A DNA stretch of 40,161 bases from an uncultured bacterium (GTDB lineage Bacteria > Bacteroidota > Bacteroidia > Bacteroidales > Bacteroidaceae): the NCBI GenBank assembly GCA_905214795.1, contig CAJMNM010000030.1, positions 1 through 40,161 of the forward strand, written 5' to 3'. The position numbers and the translations under genes were made by a program. Below the pieces are notes generated by a model that worked only from the letters and a program-made list of their open reading frames with translations, had not been told where the DNA came from and did not search any database. This document shows, in pieces, positions 1 through 10,441 of this stretch; position 1 is the first letter of the stretch; each line of letters starts with the position of its first letter.

Positions 1-1160
1 GCTTCATATTCGTACGCACCTATATCAATATCATCGTCTACCAGACGCGCACTATTAGCCAAATCGGTTTCACCTTCGGGAATGACACTCTCAGTCGGCT
101 TTACGAACTGAAGATAATTCTGGTTACTACCCTTATTTAATAAGGTAAGACTCGGACGTATACGATAATTACGCAATTCCGGATTCTCATTTAAAGGATC
201 TACAAAATTCGGCCCGACATATATATCTGCGTTATTCTCAGCAGGTGTTGTTCCTGACAGGTCAAATATCTTATTATAATAAACCTTTTGACTCTCATCA
301 CTGTCATAAAACATGTTATTTGTAACATTATTCCAAGACACAGAATTATACACCTCCGGCTTACTGGTTGCACTCGCAAAAATCATGTCTGTTGCATTAT
401 TGGCAAATGTGGCATTCACAACAGTCGTATTGGCATCAGCTTCATTCATACCCGTACCTCCGTCTGCAAAAAGCGTATTGTAAACCAATATCTTTCCATA
501 ATTTTTGGTACTTGAAATATCCATACCTGTCTGATTCATTCTGAAAGCACAGTTTTTCAACGTTAGTGTACCATTGCTTCCAGTTGAAGCTGTCATAGCT
601 GTACCACCACTACTCTTATTAATTAAAGTAAAGCCTTCAATATTTACATACTTGCCATTTGTCTCAACAGACAGTAAATTACCGGTAGTCACACCCGGTG
701 CATTGCGCAAAACCGTGGGTTTGCTGAAATCCTGCTGATCACCACTACCCGTACAAGCCCCTTTCAAAGTCACCCCCGCACTGAGATTATTGTCCGACAT
801 ATTAAGGACATAAGCCGCTCCTGCTGAAAGACGACTCCACGAATAGTCTCCATCCCGTATATAAATCACACGGTCGGCCTTTTCCTGAGTAGGATTGGCT
901 GCGCCCATAATGGCACCACGCAAATCATCTGTTGCATTCGCCCAACTGTTTCCAGACGCAAGTCCTCTTGAGACAACGTCTACATAGATAGCCGGCATAG
1001 TAGAGAAATTTGAAATATACTGGTATTCATACAATCCTATATCAATAGACTTACACAATTCTTCATTATTTAAATTACGCGGTCCGGAATACCGAGAATA
1101 AGTTCCTTCAGAAATATAGGATTCTTTAACCATCTTATTTCTGTCAAACCAATCATTGTA
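1..1160 (-). CDS. Continuation of giant beta-helix adhesin after a frameshift (partial, runs off the left edge)
   Basis: This stretch stays open on the minus strand from about 1160 to base 1, in a different frame from the large upstream reading frame that stops at 1070. It clearly continues the same protein: the first residues read NDWFDRNKMVKESYISEG and complete module 6, which ends in DIGLYEYQ at 1021-1043. Module 7 follows, starting with IYVDVVSRGLASGNSWANA and ending in DIGAYEYE at 3-26, the same closing motif as the other modules. One extra G in the G5 run (C5 on the plus strand, 1161-1165) would join both frames as INGGYNDWFDRN. An internal ATG at 1133 could be picked as a start by a gene caller, but no signal peptide follows, so independent translation is unlikely. 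The C-terminus, where a secretion or sorting domain might sit, is outside the window. Confidence 0.85.
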
Positions 1161-4100
1161 CCCCCATTAATTGTGTCTTTCACATGATTGTCTTCCCCAT
1201 CCGGTTGAATGCTCGTATGTTCTGTTCCACTACCCGCATCCGTTACTACTGAAATTGCGGCCGGATTCCACAGACTGGACGCAGAATTCCCTTGTACTCC
1301 GGCCGTTACAGACGGATTTGTGAAGCGCGGGCCTTTATCACCCATATTATTTTTATCAAGTAATACATTATGGTTTGAATTCTGCTCTCCAAACTTACCG
1401 ATATAATCCACATCACTCGCAGAATAGTTCACATTAATTCCGGCGACACTGGTCGCTTTATCATAATCACCTTTGTTTCCCCAAATCAAGGTATTCGTAA
1501 TCTGGCTTTTCCCATTATGATTATAAAGCACCGGATTCGTTTCCGCCTTATTTCTCACAAAAGTATTATTCATTATATCAATTAACGGATCATGAGTAGA
1601 ACTAATTCCCTCCGCATAATTCGTACCGATTGCTCCACCTTCTTTTGCAGACTCATTATTAGCCCATAATGTGTTGACAGCACGCAAACTGACCGTTGTA
1701 TTAATACCGGATATATAAACAGCACCACCACGGCTTGTCAAGGTATTAGTTTCCTGAGCCGTATTGTCTACAGTTTTATTACCCGCAAATATACATCCGG
1801 ACAAATTTAAATCCGCGTCACGCACAAAAACAGCACCGCCTCGTACGGCCACATTATTCAGCAATCTGCAACGACTTAATGAGTAAGTCACCCCGTTACT
1901 GTAAATACCTCCGCCACGGCCTTGCTCGTTATTATCGGCCGTTGTTGACAAAGCGTCAGATGTCTCACCGTACATCACAGTAAGACCATCCAGTACGACT
2001 CCACCCGTATTATCGCTGTTGTCCTTTTCCGTAAACAGAATATGATAAGCATTTTTTGCCGTAGCCGATGCGTTAATCTGTCCTGAAAGAATAGTCTGAT
2101 TAGCCAACTCCCACGGTTCGTATATATTATTCTGATTAAAATCGGAATAAGATCGTTGTGAAAGAATGCTATCCAAAGACTCCGCATTTTCTATATTCGT
2201 AAATGTCTGACCGCTGCCAGGAATTGCCTTTAAATCTCCGGAGCAATATAACTCATCACCCGAAAATCCGCCATAGATGCTGACTCCCTGAGGCACTTCA
2301 AATGAATACAGACGTTGATCGTATGGTAAATTTGCATCAGTAGTACGTAAGTTTGTTGGTTTATATGTACCGGACGCAACCAATATTTCAAAATTAACTG
2401 ATACATTATTATCATTCCTTTGGCTACGAACATACCCCAACGCATCTTCTAAAGTAGAAAATGATGTATAAAACGAACGTCCCAGATAATCAAGCATATT
2501 TTCCCCTTCGGGTAAATCTATATTTGTCGATGGAGATACAAATATCCTTTTGAATGTTGCTGTTGGCAAGATACCACCCAAATAGGCAAACGCTCCGGCG
2601 TCGATTCGTTCCGCACCAATATTTTCCTGTATGCGCAGAATATTCTGCATATCTTCTGTATCAACATCAAACGTGGTTTTCAGGCTTTCCTGCGTTTTAT
2701 TTTTTATTCCATGCTTTACCAACACTGAGTAGTCTTTCAGACGATAATAATCATCCGCAAAATACAGCGTTTTATCACTATTCAGACTGGTATTCTCAAA
2801 ATCAGACGGCATTTCCTGCGTCTCCACAAAACAGCAGTTAAAAGGATAAAAATAAGTTTTTCCGTCAATCTTAAATACTTCTGCCAACTTATTATCCTCA
2901 TACAGCATATTGTTTACGCCACTGATATTCTTATCCGAACTGGCACTATTATCGAATATAACCGTATTAAGAGTCATCTGTGCGCCGTCCTGCATATAAA
3001 GTCCGCCACCGATAGAGGACGCTTCATTGTTTGCTATGGTACAGGAAAGAATATGTGCACGAGTATTCTCATCCACACCGGTATTATCCGCATAGATGCC
3101 GCCACCTTCTTCTGCACTATTGTTCATCACCAGTGTTCCACTGACTGTAGCTCCGGGCATCACATAAAGTCCACCGCCCTCAATGGCAGAACAATTCGTC
3201 ACAATACAATTACGCACATGTGCTCCGTTCGGCACAATGGCTCCTCCTCCACGGGTATTCGGATTACCGGCTCCCGCCATTGAAGTTGCCAGTCCGTCTT
3301 CAAGCCAAACTCCATCTATCACGGTTTCTTTAGACAATGACGCTGTTCCCGGCCATGCTCCAAAAGTCACAGCATGATAACCATTAACATTTTGTATAGA
3401 AGAAAGATTTGCCTCACTCACTGCACTCAATACTGTCGGTCTTTCCAATGGATTGCGTTTTGTGAATGATTCATCATAGCCACCTTCCACAATGATACCT
3501 TCTGGCACAATATATGTGTAACTTTGTGGATCATTGGGATTACTCAAAGTATTCGGATGGTAAACAAATCCCGAATTTTCATCATAACCCGCAACTTTTA
3601 CTATGGCAGACGATAACATTCCATTTTTAACGTTCTTACCTGCATCCATCAGAATATTCTGTAATTTCATAGCACAAGCCGCATTATCTGGATTGTGTCC
3701 ACTACGCAATCCTGCTCCATTTTGCGAAACATAGTAGATTCCCGTTCCATTTAACTCTGTATATGCTATATTCTCTTCATTGTCAAGTTCATAAGCGCCC
3801 ACATCTACAGTACAGTCTTTAATACGATTGGTAAAATCAACGTCTGTATCAGGTAATGAATACGCTTCAGTTCCGTTATTCACGCACCATGAATTTGAAC
3901 TCAAACGATAATTATTAGTGCTTTGCGCATTAATTCCCAGCTCAAAAGGATTAGCCAAATTTAATCCAATGTTACTATTAATAAATTTTTTCTGTATATT
4001 GCCTGATAAATTTGTCTTAGTTTGAATGTAACAATTATAAGATTCCTCAAAACTTTCTTCATTAGTAGAACGAACTGCTACTTTTTCATTTCCGTAAAAC

Positions 4101-7100
4101 AAACAATTATAAATACTAAGATGAGCCTCTAAACCTGTAGTCTTCCATTGAGTTAATCCTCCTGCACCACCAGATCGTGTTGCATTATTATAAGCAACTG
4201 TATTATTATAGAATCGGGCATTTTCAATAAATAAGCCACCACCATCCCAAGCTGAATTGTTAGCAACAAGCAGATTATATCCTGTTCCTAAAATCATATA
4301 CATTCCACCTCCATAGCAATCTGATATTTTAGCGGCAGAACACCAATTATTTAGGATAAAACAATTTATTACACTACTATTATCTCCATCACAATAAATA
4401 CCTCCTCCACGGTTTCGAGCATCTGTATATGTACTGCAATAATTCGTATTCTGTGTTACGACACAATTTCTCAGTGTTACTCCACGAAACATACGGACAC
4501 CAGCGCCTCCATCACGATTTGCATGATAATCCTTATAGTAACCATAACGTATAGTAAAGCCATCCCATAAAGCACCTTCATAATCAACATACCGCATATC
4601 AATTCCAGGCTTATACCTATCTGAATTTGTGAATCCCGTTTCATCAAACCAACCTCCTGAAACTGGATCCCAGGCTGTAGTAGATTTAGTTGGTACACAT
4701 ACATCAGGCTGAAACAAAACAGGTTTTCGGTAAACGTTTGCTGGAAGACTATTCCAACCAGAAAGACTTACATTATATCCATTCCATGTCGCAGTCGCAC
4801 TGTTTCTGACCTGAAGAATTGTTTCATATTTTTTATAATCCAAGCCCTCTGTTTCTGTTTTCAAAGGAACATATTGTGAAAACAAAGCTTCCCTATCATC
4901 TTCATTTGGTGTTCCTTCATTAGGAAATCCGCCATAGACTTCAACTTTATCACGAATTACAAAACCTTTCCAATCCGTATATGTTCCACCTGCCACCCAG
5001 ACCTGTATGCGCATTTCATCTGTTGCAGCTGCTGATGCCTTTTCCACTGCATACTGCAACCCACTCACATATTGTTCTTTTCTATCATTTGTAATATTAA
5101 GATAAGAACCAGATTTATAATCTGTATTTGCCTGAAGAAAAGTTTTACTATGCCCTGAAGTTTCACCATAAGGACAATTATAACGATTGTAAAACCCGGC
5201 ATACCTAGAATCTGTTGTTAAAACATCAATATAAGCACTTGCAGCATCAGATTTAGATGTATCATAAATATTATTTCCTGCAATAGCATTTTCCCAAGAC
5301 GAACCATCTTTTTTACCAGCTCCCGTTGCCGTAACATAAAGTACAGTCCCTGCTTTAGGCAGGATAGCCTCATAAGCACCCAAATCCGGAATACCTCCAA
5401 GATCACGACTGTTAACAGTTGTAACATCTGTTGAGAGTCCTGTAGCACCTGACACCTTATTGATAATCTTATTTCCTACCTCAAGCGAACTTGTCAGCGG
5501 ACGGAACTCTGAATATCCGCCCAGGTAAGTGTCAAAGCCTAATGTTGCACCGACTTTGTTTGTCGGATTAGCAAAATTTTTAGCACCTTCAGCCCCTATA
5601 GACGACAAAGACAAAGTATTATTATTCTGTAATACTCCATCAGAGTTAGTATTTCCGGCAGAGAAAGACGAAGCCCCCATATTGTCCGGTGCCTTACCGA
5701 TATTGTTCACCACCGTTACGTGCTCCATCGTCAAAGTTCCGGCATTGACAACCGGCTTGGTATCGTCTATATTTGTATTGTTGTTCACCACACAATTCTG
5801 CATGGTAAGCTTTGCACCACGTGCGTCTATGGCCGCACTTTCCTGCGCGGTATTGTTTTCAAAAATACAGTTACGCAACGTTACATCAGAACCGGTATGT
5901 GCCAACAATCCGGCTCCATACTGACGGCTGGCCGTACCGGCTGCATAACCGTTGATGACATGAAAACCGTCAAACATCACTTCAGCATTCTGCTCCACCG
6001 TGATACAGTGATACAAACCGTCTTCAACAGTTTTGCCTTCGTTATTACCGTTGATAATTGAGCGATAAGTCAACGGGGCACGCTCCACCGTATTATTATC
6101 TGTCGTACGATGATATCCCCCGTAAATATGAATGGGTTTTCCACTCGCCGTGGCAGGTACTGTGACAGTCGCCGTCTTCGGATCGTTGTTGGTAAAGGCA
6201 TAACGCGGCCAGAGATTTCCCTCCAACACATGAAATTCAAAAAAGTCTATATTAGAAACCGGTATTACTGTATTTGGATTGCCATCATATAATCCTTTCA
6301 CAGTGTCGCCGTCCTTCAGACCGGCACAGAAAGCCAAAGCATCGTTCAGCGAACGGAAAGCCGTGGCCCACGAAGCACCGCCATGCGACGGTTCCGAACA
6401 TTCCGCGTCAATATAAAGCACCAGTTTATAATTGCTGCCGTTTTGCTCGAAACTCGGTGACAGTTCCGGCACATTCACATGAAAAGCGCCTACAGCAGGC
6501 TTTTGAGCAAATACAGAGCCTTCTATATCCACCTCGGGTGCCAGAACCACTTCGGTCGGCAACTGTCCTAACGTCATGCCTCGTGCCCACAGGTTGGCTC
6601 CATTGACAGGTTTCCAATAATAGTTAATGAGACCATCCTTCCACTTTTCCTGTACACCATAATCGCTATCCAAATCAAAATCACTAATACCGAGGTCGGA
6701 AGGTTCGATAAATCTCGGCCCTATACTGCCCCTGTCATCCTGTGTTCCGGCATTCTGGTCAACCAGTTCAAGCGTCTGCTGCTGTAACATATTATTCCAT
6801 ACCGCATTATTGACACCTGAAATGGCATTGTTCATGAAACGCACAGTAGAAGCCGACGGATTACGTGCATACATCGGGATATTATTGTTGCCCACTTTTC
6901 CCATCTGATTGTTCCAGATGACGGTATTCACAACAAGCGCATACTCGTCAATATAAATACCTGCCGTCTGAGACGCGTCAGTATTTGTCGCATCGGTAGC
7001 CGTAATACAGTTATTGTTGGTCACGGTGTTCTGCAACAGCACACCGCCTTTATCACAATAAATCGCACCATTTCCCAACACCGTATTATTGGAAACCACA

Positions 7101-7960
7101 CAAGTAGACAATATAAGGTATTCCGGATAATCCTCCACACCTGTTCCGGTCTCCACCTCATTATGAAGATAAACACCCGCTCCGTTAAGCGCCGAATTGT
7201 TAGCCAACATACTGCGATGCACCAATCCCCGGTTGTCTACATAAATAGCGCCACCATTGGCATTAGAACTACAATTGTATATCTGTGAAGTCAACACACG
7301 GCCGTTCTTCAAATACACACCACCGCCGTTACCCGTAGCGTAACACTCCTTCACGATGCAATTTGTCAGATAAGCATTCACGTCATTGATATACACGCCA
7401 CCGCCACAGTCTGTCTTGAAATCATCCAGTCCGGTGCCGCCTTGAGCATATCCGCCCATAACAGTCACACCATCGAGTGTCGTAATATTCTTAAAGCCGG
7501 TCTGATTTGCCAGTGGAGCGAACCATACCACATGACGCGATTCACCGGTCAGCGTCCACTTATTGTTAATCCATTCCAAATCATCATGATTATAATATGC
7601 CGCCTTAAGAATAGTTTCATTCTCATAATCCCACGGCATACCGCCTGATTTTTTCTGACGTTGCGTTTTGGCTGTTTCTGTTCCTGCAAATCCGCCATAC
7701 ACACTGATACCATCACGCATACGGAACGAAGCCGAATAGGCAGCCGAACTGATAATTCTTCCCAAAGGCTCATAAGTGCCAGCAGCCACCCATACCTCGC
7801 CTGCCTGGGTTCCGCTGTTTGCCAGTTCGTCTATCATCTTCTGCAAATCATTCGACGCATTTGCCCATGACGAACCGTCCCCCGTTCCCTGGGCCGTCGG
7901 CATGACATAACGGATACGTGACGCCGGCAGATTCTGATATTCATAGGCGCCTATATCAAT
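3..7960 (-). repeat. Seven degenerate module-closing motifs (D-x-G-A-Y-E) within the giant adhesin
   Basis: Reading in coding direction, closing motifs lie at 7937-7960 (IDIGAYEY), 6476-6499 (PAVGAFHV), 5366-5389 (PDLGAYEA), 3785-3808 (VDVGAYEL), 2579-2602 (DAGAFAYL), 1021-1043 (DIGLYEYQ) and 3-26 (DIGAYEYE). Spacing varies from roughly 340 to 530 codons, so these are protein-level modules of unequal length and not simple DNA tandem repeats. The last two lie past the frameshift, which shows that the frame after 1161 is the real one. Confidence 0.8.
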
Positions 7961-9274
7961 CGTACCGTCAAACCGGTTCTTGCCGGCCATATCCTCATTA
8001 CCATATATTGTTTCCTGATAAAAGCTGTTATCACCCTTATCAAGCATGACCGACCCTTCGAGCACATTCCACGACCAAAGCGGATAAGCAGTCTGTCGCC
8101 AGTTAAAATCGCGGTCAAAACTGGTCTTCAACGACGGCGCGTCAAACATTGGAGAAGTCATATCACCACGGTTCTCCTTCGCCACATAAATGTTGCCGTT
8201 GTTGTCAGTATCTTCATCCGTATCGGTTACCACCACCTCATGAAAAGCTGAATTTTTGAATCCCGGTTTGTTTTCAGCCGAAAGCGTGGTATTACCCCAT
8301 ATAATGGTATTAAATACGCTGAATTCCGGACCGTTGCCAATCAAGTCTATACCGGCTCCCGTGTTTCGTACCACAGTTGAGTTTAACACTTTACTGTTGG
8401 CTGAAAGTCTCACTCCACCGTTCTCATTATTAAATATGGAAGTATTCACTACGGTTGCCTCACCGGCCAGATAAATTCCGCCAGCCTGATTCTCTACAGC
8501 CGACCGTTCACCCGAACCGTTATTGTAAACCACGCACTGATTAATCAGTGAATTACCGTTGTTGACATTCTTCACAGCCTCATCCACATAGATGGCACCA
8601 CCCTGTCCGGCATAATTGTTCACCAGGAAACAGCGTTCTATACGGAAAATACCGCCATTCTTATTATCACCATATATATAAATACCGCCTCCCCGTCCGG
8701 CAGCATCGGAACCGGCAGCCTGACCGTTGCCTATTGAAAGACCGTTAACCACCGTCGGATAAGTATTATTATTACCAGAGGCCTGTGTCGGTTCCATATT
8801 GATGGAAAGCACGTGAACGGCATTATCTGTTCTTGTTGTATTAGCCGGAAATACCAGATCCACGCCATCATCCTTATCATCCATATTTATATCACCCGAA
8901 AGCACCGAACGGTACTTCAGCTTATAAGGCTTATCCGAAATCTCACGTTCATCCAATCCATTTTCAGTACCTTTGAATCCGCCATAAAGCTGCACGCCCG
9001 ACTGCAAAACAAAGCCGCTCTGGTCTGGCGTGATATACAGCTGAGTACGGTCGGTTATCTCATCAAAACCTTTCACCCATATCTGCGCACCGGCTTGTGC
9101 TTTAGCCAGTGCCGCCTGAAGCGTCATCGTATTATCCCATGACGAACCGTCCTGTGTTCCGGCTCCTGCCGGACTCACCCGATATATCGTACCGCTCTGT
9201 GCAGATGCCATGGCAGTCATAAAACACGCCATAACCAACACTGATAATCTGAACATATTTCGCATAATCCTCAT
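1070..9274 (-). CDS. Giant secreted multi-module beta-helix protein, probable fimbria-associated adhesin (frameshifted)
   Basis: The reading frame is 2,734 residues long and continues in another frame to base 1, so the intact protein exceeds about 3,080 residues. It starts with a signal peptide (hydrophobic LSVLVMACFMTAMASA, likely cut after ASA). The body is a chain of modules. Several open with a G-x-x-DGSSW signature (GTQDGSSWDN, GTGDGSSWAN, GKKDGSSWEN), then carry a YGGF-type strand (VQLYGGFKGTE, ISVYGGFAGTE, VEVYGGFPNEG), many GGGIY/GGAIYVD rungs and N-rich turns, and a closing D-x-GAYE motif. This is typical of right-handed parallel beta-helix surface proteins; the GGAI-type rungs recall chlamydial Pmp repeats and the closing motif the choice-of-anchor Q type. 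No catalytic motif is visible. As last gene of an Mfa-type operon it may be a tip or surface adhesin; that role is inferred. Modules differ visibly in base composition, the one at about 3.8-5.3 kb being AT-rich. Confidence 0.85.
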   Translation of the reverse strand: MRIMRNMFRLSVLVMACFMTAMASAQSGTIYRVSPAGAGTQDGSSWDNTMTLQAALAKAQAGAQIWVKGFDEITDRTQLYITPDQSGFVLQSGVQLYGGFKGTENGLDEREISDKPYKLKYRSVLSGDINMDDKDDGVDLVFPANTTRTDNAVHVLSINMEPTQASGNNNTYPTVVNGLSIGNGQAAGSDAAGRGGGIYIYGDNKNGGIFRIERCFLVNNYAGQGGAIYVDEAVKNVNNGNSLINQCVVYNNGSGERSAVENQAGGIYLAGEATVVNTSIFNNENGGVRLSANSKVLNSTVVRNTGAGIDLIGNGPEFSVFNTIIWGNTTLSAENKPGFKNSAFHEVVVTDTDEDTDNNGNIYVAKENRGDMTSPMFDAPSLKTSFDRDFNWRQTAYPLWSWNVLEGSVMLDKGDNSFYQETIYGNEDMAGKNRFDGTIDIGAYEYQNLPASRIRYVMPTAQGTGDGSSWANASNDLQKMIDELANSGTQAGEVWVAAGTYEPLGRIISSAAYSASFRMRDGISVYGGFAGTETAKTQRQKKSGGMPWDYENETILKAAYYNHDDLEWINNKWTLTGESRHVVWFAPLANQTGFKNITTLDGVTVMGGYAQGGTGLDDFKTDCGGGVYINDVNAYLTNCIVKECYATGNGGGVYLKNGRVLTSQIYNCSSNANGGAIYVDNRGLVHRSMLANNSALNGAGVYLHNEVETGTGVEDYPEYLILSTCVVSNNTVLGNGAIYCDKGGVLLQNTVTNNNCITATDATNTDASQTAGIYIDEYALVVNTVIWNNQMGKVGNNNIPMYARNPSASTVRFMNNAISGVNNAVWNNMLQQQTLELVDQNAGTQDDRGSIGPRFIEPSDLGISDFDLDSDYGVQEKWKDGLINYYWKPVNGANLWARGMTLGQLPTEVVLAPEVDIEGSVFAQKPAVGAFHVNVPELSPSFEQNGSNYKLVLYIDAECSEPSHGGASWATAFRSLNDALAFCAGLKDGDTVKGLYDGNPNTVIPVSNIDFFEFHVLEGNLWPRYAFTNNDPKTATVTVPATASGKPIHIYGGYHRTTDNNTVERAPLTYRSIINGNNEGKTVEDGLYHCITVEQNAEVMFDGFHVINGYAAGTASRQYGAGLLAHTGSDVTLRNCIFENNTAQESAAIDARGAKLTMQNCVVNNNTNIDDTKPVVNAGTLTMEHVTVVNNIGKAPDNMGASSFSAGNTNSDGVLQNNNTLSLSSIGAEGAKNFANPTNKVGATLGFDTYLGGYSEFRPLTSSLEVGNKIINKVSGATGLSTDVTTVNSRDLGGIPDLGAYEAILPKAGTVLYVTATGAGKKDGSSWENAIAGNNIYDTSKSDAASAYIDVLTTDSRYAGFYNRYNCPYGETSGHSKTFLQANTDYKSGSYLNITNDRKEQYVSGLQYAVEKASAAATDEMRIQVWVAGGTYTDWKGFVIRDKVEVYGGFPNEGTPNEDDREALFSQYVPLKTETEGLDYKKYETILQVRNSATATWNGYNVSLSGWNSLPANVYRKPVLFQPDVCVPTKSTTAWDPVSGGWFDETGFTNSDRYKPGIDMRYVDYEGALWDGFTIRYGYYKDYHANRDGGAGVRMFRGVTLRNCVVTQNTNYCSTYTDARNRGGGIYCDGDNSSVINCFILNNWCSAAKISDCYGGGMYMILGTGYNLLVANNSAWDGGGLFIENARFYNNTVAYNNATRSGGAGGLTQWKTTGLEAHLSIYNCLFYGNEKVAVRSTNEESFEESYNCYIQTKTNLSGNIQKKFINSNIGLNLANPFELGINAQSTNNYRLSSNSWCVNNGTEAYSLPDTDVDFTNRIKDCTVDVGAYELDNEENIAYTELNGTGIYYVSQNGAGLRSGHNPDNAACAMKLQNILMDAGKNVKNGMLSSAIVKVAGYDENSGFVYHPNTLSNPNDPQSYTYIVPEGIIVEGGYDESFTKRNPLERPTVLSAVSEANLSSIQNVNGYHAVTFGAWPGTASLSKETVIDGVWLEDGLATSMAGAGNPNTRGGGAIVPNGAHVRNCIVTNCSAIEGGGLYVMPGATVSGTLVMNNSAEEGGGIYADNTGVDENTRAHILSCTIANNEASSIGGGLYMQDGAQMTLNTVIFDNSASSDKNISGVNNMLYEDNKLAEVFKIDGKTYFYPFNCCFVETQEMPSDFENTSLNSDKTLYFADDYYRLKDYSVLVKHGIKNKTQESLKTTFDVDTEDMQNILRIQENIGAERIDAGAFAYLGGILPTATFKRIFVSPSTNIDLPEGENMLDYLGRSFYTSFSTLEDALGYVRSQRNDNNVSVNFEILVASGTYKPTNLRTTDANLPYDQRLYSFEVPQGVSIYGGFSGDELYCSGDLKAIPGSGQTFTNIENAESLDSILSQRSYSDFNQNNIYEPWELANQTILSGQINASATAKNAYHILFTEKDNSDNTGGVVLDGLTVMYGETSDALSTTADNNEQGRGGGIYSNGVTYSLSRCRLLNNVAVRGGAVFVRDADLNLSGCIFAGNKTVDNTAQETNTLTSRGGAVYISGINTTVSLRAVNTLWANNESAKEGGAIGTNYAEGISSTHDPLIDIMNNTFVRNKAETNPVLYNHNGKSQITNTLIWGNKGDYDKATSVAGINVNYSASDVDYIGKFGEQNSNHNVLLDKNNMGDKGPRFTNPSVTAGVQGNSASSLWNPAAISVVTDAGSGTEHTSIQPDGEDNHVKDTINGGTMIGLTEIRWLKNPIFLKELILGIPDRVI

Positions 9275-9332
9275 TTTAAACTCTTTTTCCTGTATATCCT
9301 ATATTCCTTTTATCCTCGGGTCTGGTTCTCAA

Positions 9333-10385
9333 TTAATTAGATACCGTAATACTCCAGTCATTGTTAAACCCTCTGATAGTGGTATTGACCTTATACCATG
9401 CGGCCTGTTTTAAAGGATTCAAAAAAGTCATTTTATAATCCTTATTTACCGGAACGGCTGCAGTCGATGTTGCCGTAATATTAAATGTTACATACGGTTT
9501 GGTTATTCCATCGGTAAACGTATAATGATAGATCCGCCCGTTCCGCTGACTGATTTCCGTCTTGTTGTAAAAATCCCACGAATTGCCCTTCTGCGCCGAA
9601 GCATGTGTCAGATTGGGAAACAAATAGCCGTAAGAAGTTCCGTTGTATCGAAAACCTGTTACCTTCACATCCGTATAACCAGATGTATAAGCATCCTCGG
9701 CATCCCACTGTATGTCTATTTTCGAAGCCAAACGGGTCAGTGTCATGGCCGGTATCTTACCCACCTCGCTTGTCCCGGTCTCTTTAATCTCAAACGACGC
9801 AGGAGTAGCTACATCAGTATCATAGTAATATCCTGTAGCCACGCTGAGGAACTTTTCGTAATCAATAGTATTACCGGTTGAGGCATAGCTGTTCGAAATG
9901 GCCAGTGCCTCAACGTCCGACTTGCTCCGACACGCCGCAATACTGGCAGACGGACTGTTTGCCGCATCGCTGCTGTAAGTCACGCCATATATATATACGG
10001 TTCCGGGCTGGGCATTCAGCGTCAGCCTCTTGACATTACCGCCGGTATCATAATCTGGCAATTTGTCAAAATCCTCCTTGCTGAGTTCCGCCACCATTAC
10101 CTTTGAACCCTCGGGCAGAATCACATCCGAACCGTCCGCATAAGCCACAATGATGACCAGGCGATCCCAGTCGGCCCCTTCCTGCACCCCTTCGCCCGGA
10201 TCGCCGATGTTGCGTTTGTCGGCTCCGGCATCAGGCACACTGACCAACAACTGCAACTCTTCCGTGACGGGTGTTACGGTCATCGCTTCCGGATCGTCAT
10301 CCCGGCACGAGGTCAGGCACAAGGCTGTTATACAGAGCCATGCACATCCTCCGAAAACCTTTTTTATTCCCGTATATCGTCTCAT
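9333..10385 (-). CDS. Fimbrillin-like lipoprotein, probable accessory fimbrial subunit
   Basis: This 350-residue protein has a lipoprotein signal with lipobox LTSC (Cys27) followed by RDDDPEAM. The middle carries the fimbrillin-like phrase AMTLTRLASKIDIQWDAED, which in FimA/Mfa families marks the junction between the two transthyretin-like halves. The C-terminus ends in a strand, TIRGFNNDWSITVSN. It lies 56 bases after the FimB/Mfa2-like gene and 58 bases before the giant adhesin, all on one strand, so it is almost certainly cotranscribed. By position it could be an accessory or tip subunit like the P. gingivalis Mfa3/Mfa4 or FimC-E group, or a second anchor. I recognise the superfamily but not a precise member. 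Confidence 0.7.
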   Translation of the reverse strand: MRRYTGIKKVFGGCAWLCITALCLTSCRDDDPEAMTVTPVTEELQLLVSVPDAGADKRNIGDPGEGVQEGADWDRLVIIVAYADGSDVILPEGSKVMVAELSKEDFDKLPDYDTGGNVKRLTLNAQPGTVYIYGVTYSSDAANSPSASIAACRSKSDVEALAISNSYASTGNTIDYEKFLSVATGYYYDTDVATPASFEIKETGTSEVGKIPAMTLTRLASKIDIQWDAEDAYTSGYTDVKVTGFRYNGTSYGYLFPNLTHASAQKGNSWDFYNKTEISQRNGRIYHYTFTDGITKPYVTFNITATSTAAVPVNKDYKMTFLNPLKQAAWYKVNTTIRGFNNDWSITVSN

Positions 10386-10441
10386 CTTTTTACTCCTTTC
10401 CTTTTTTACCTGTTTAAATGCCCGTACATAACGTAACGGTT

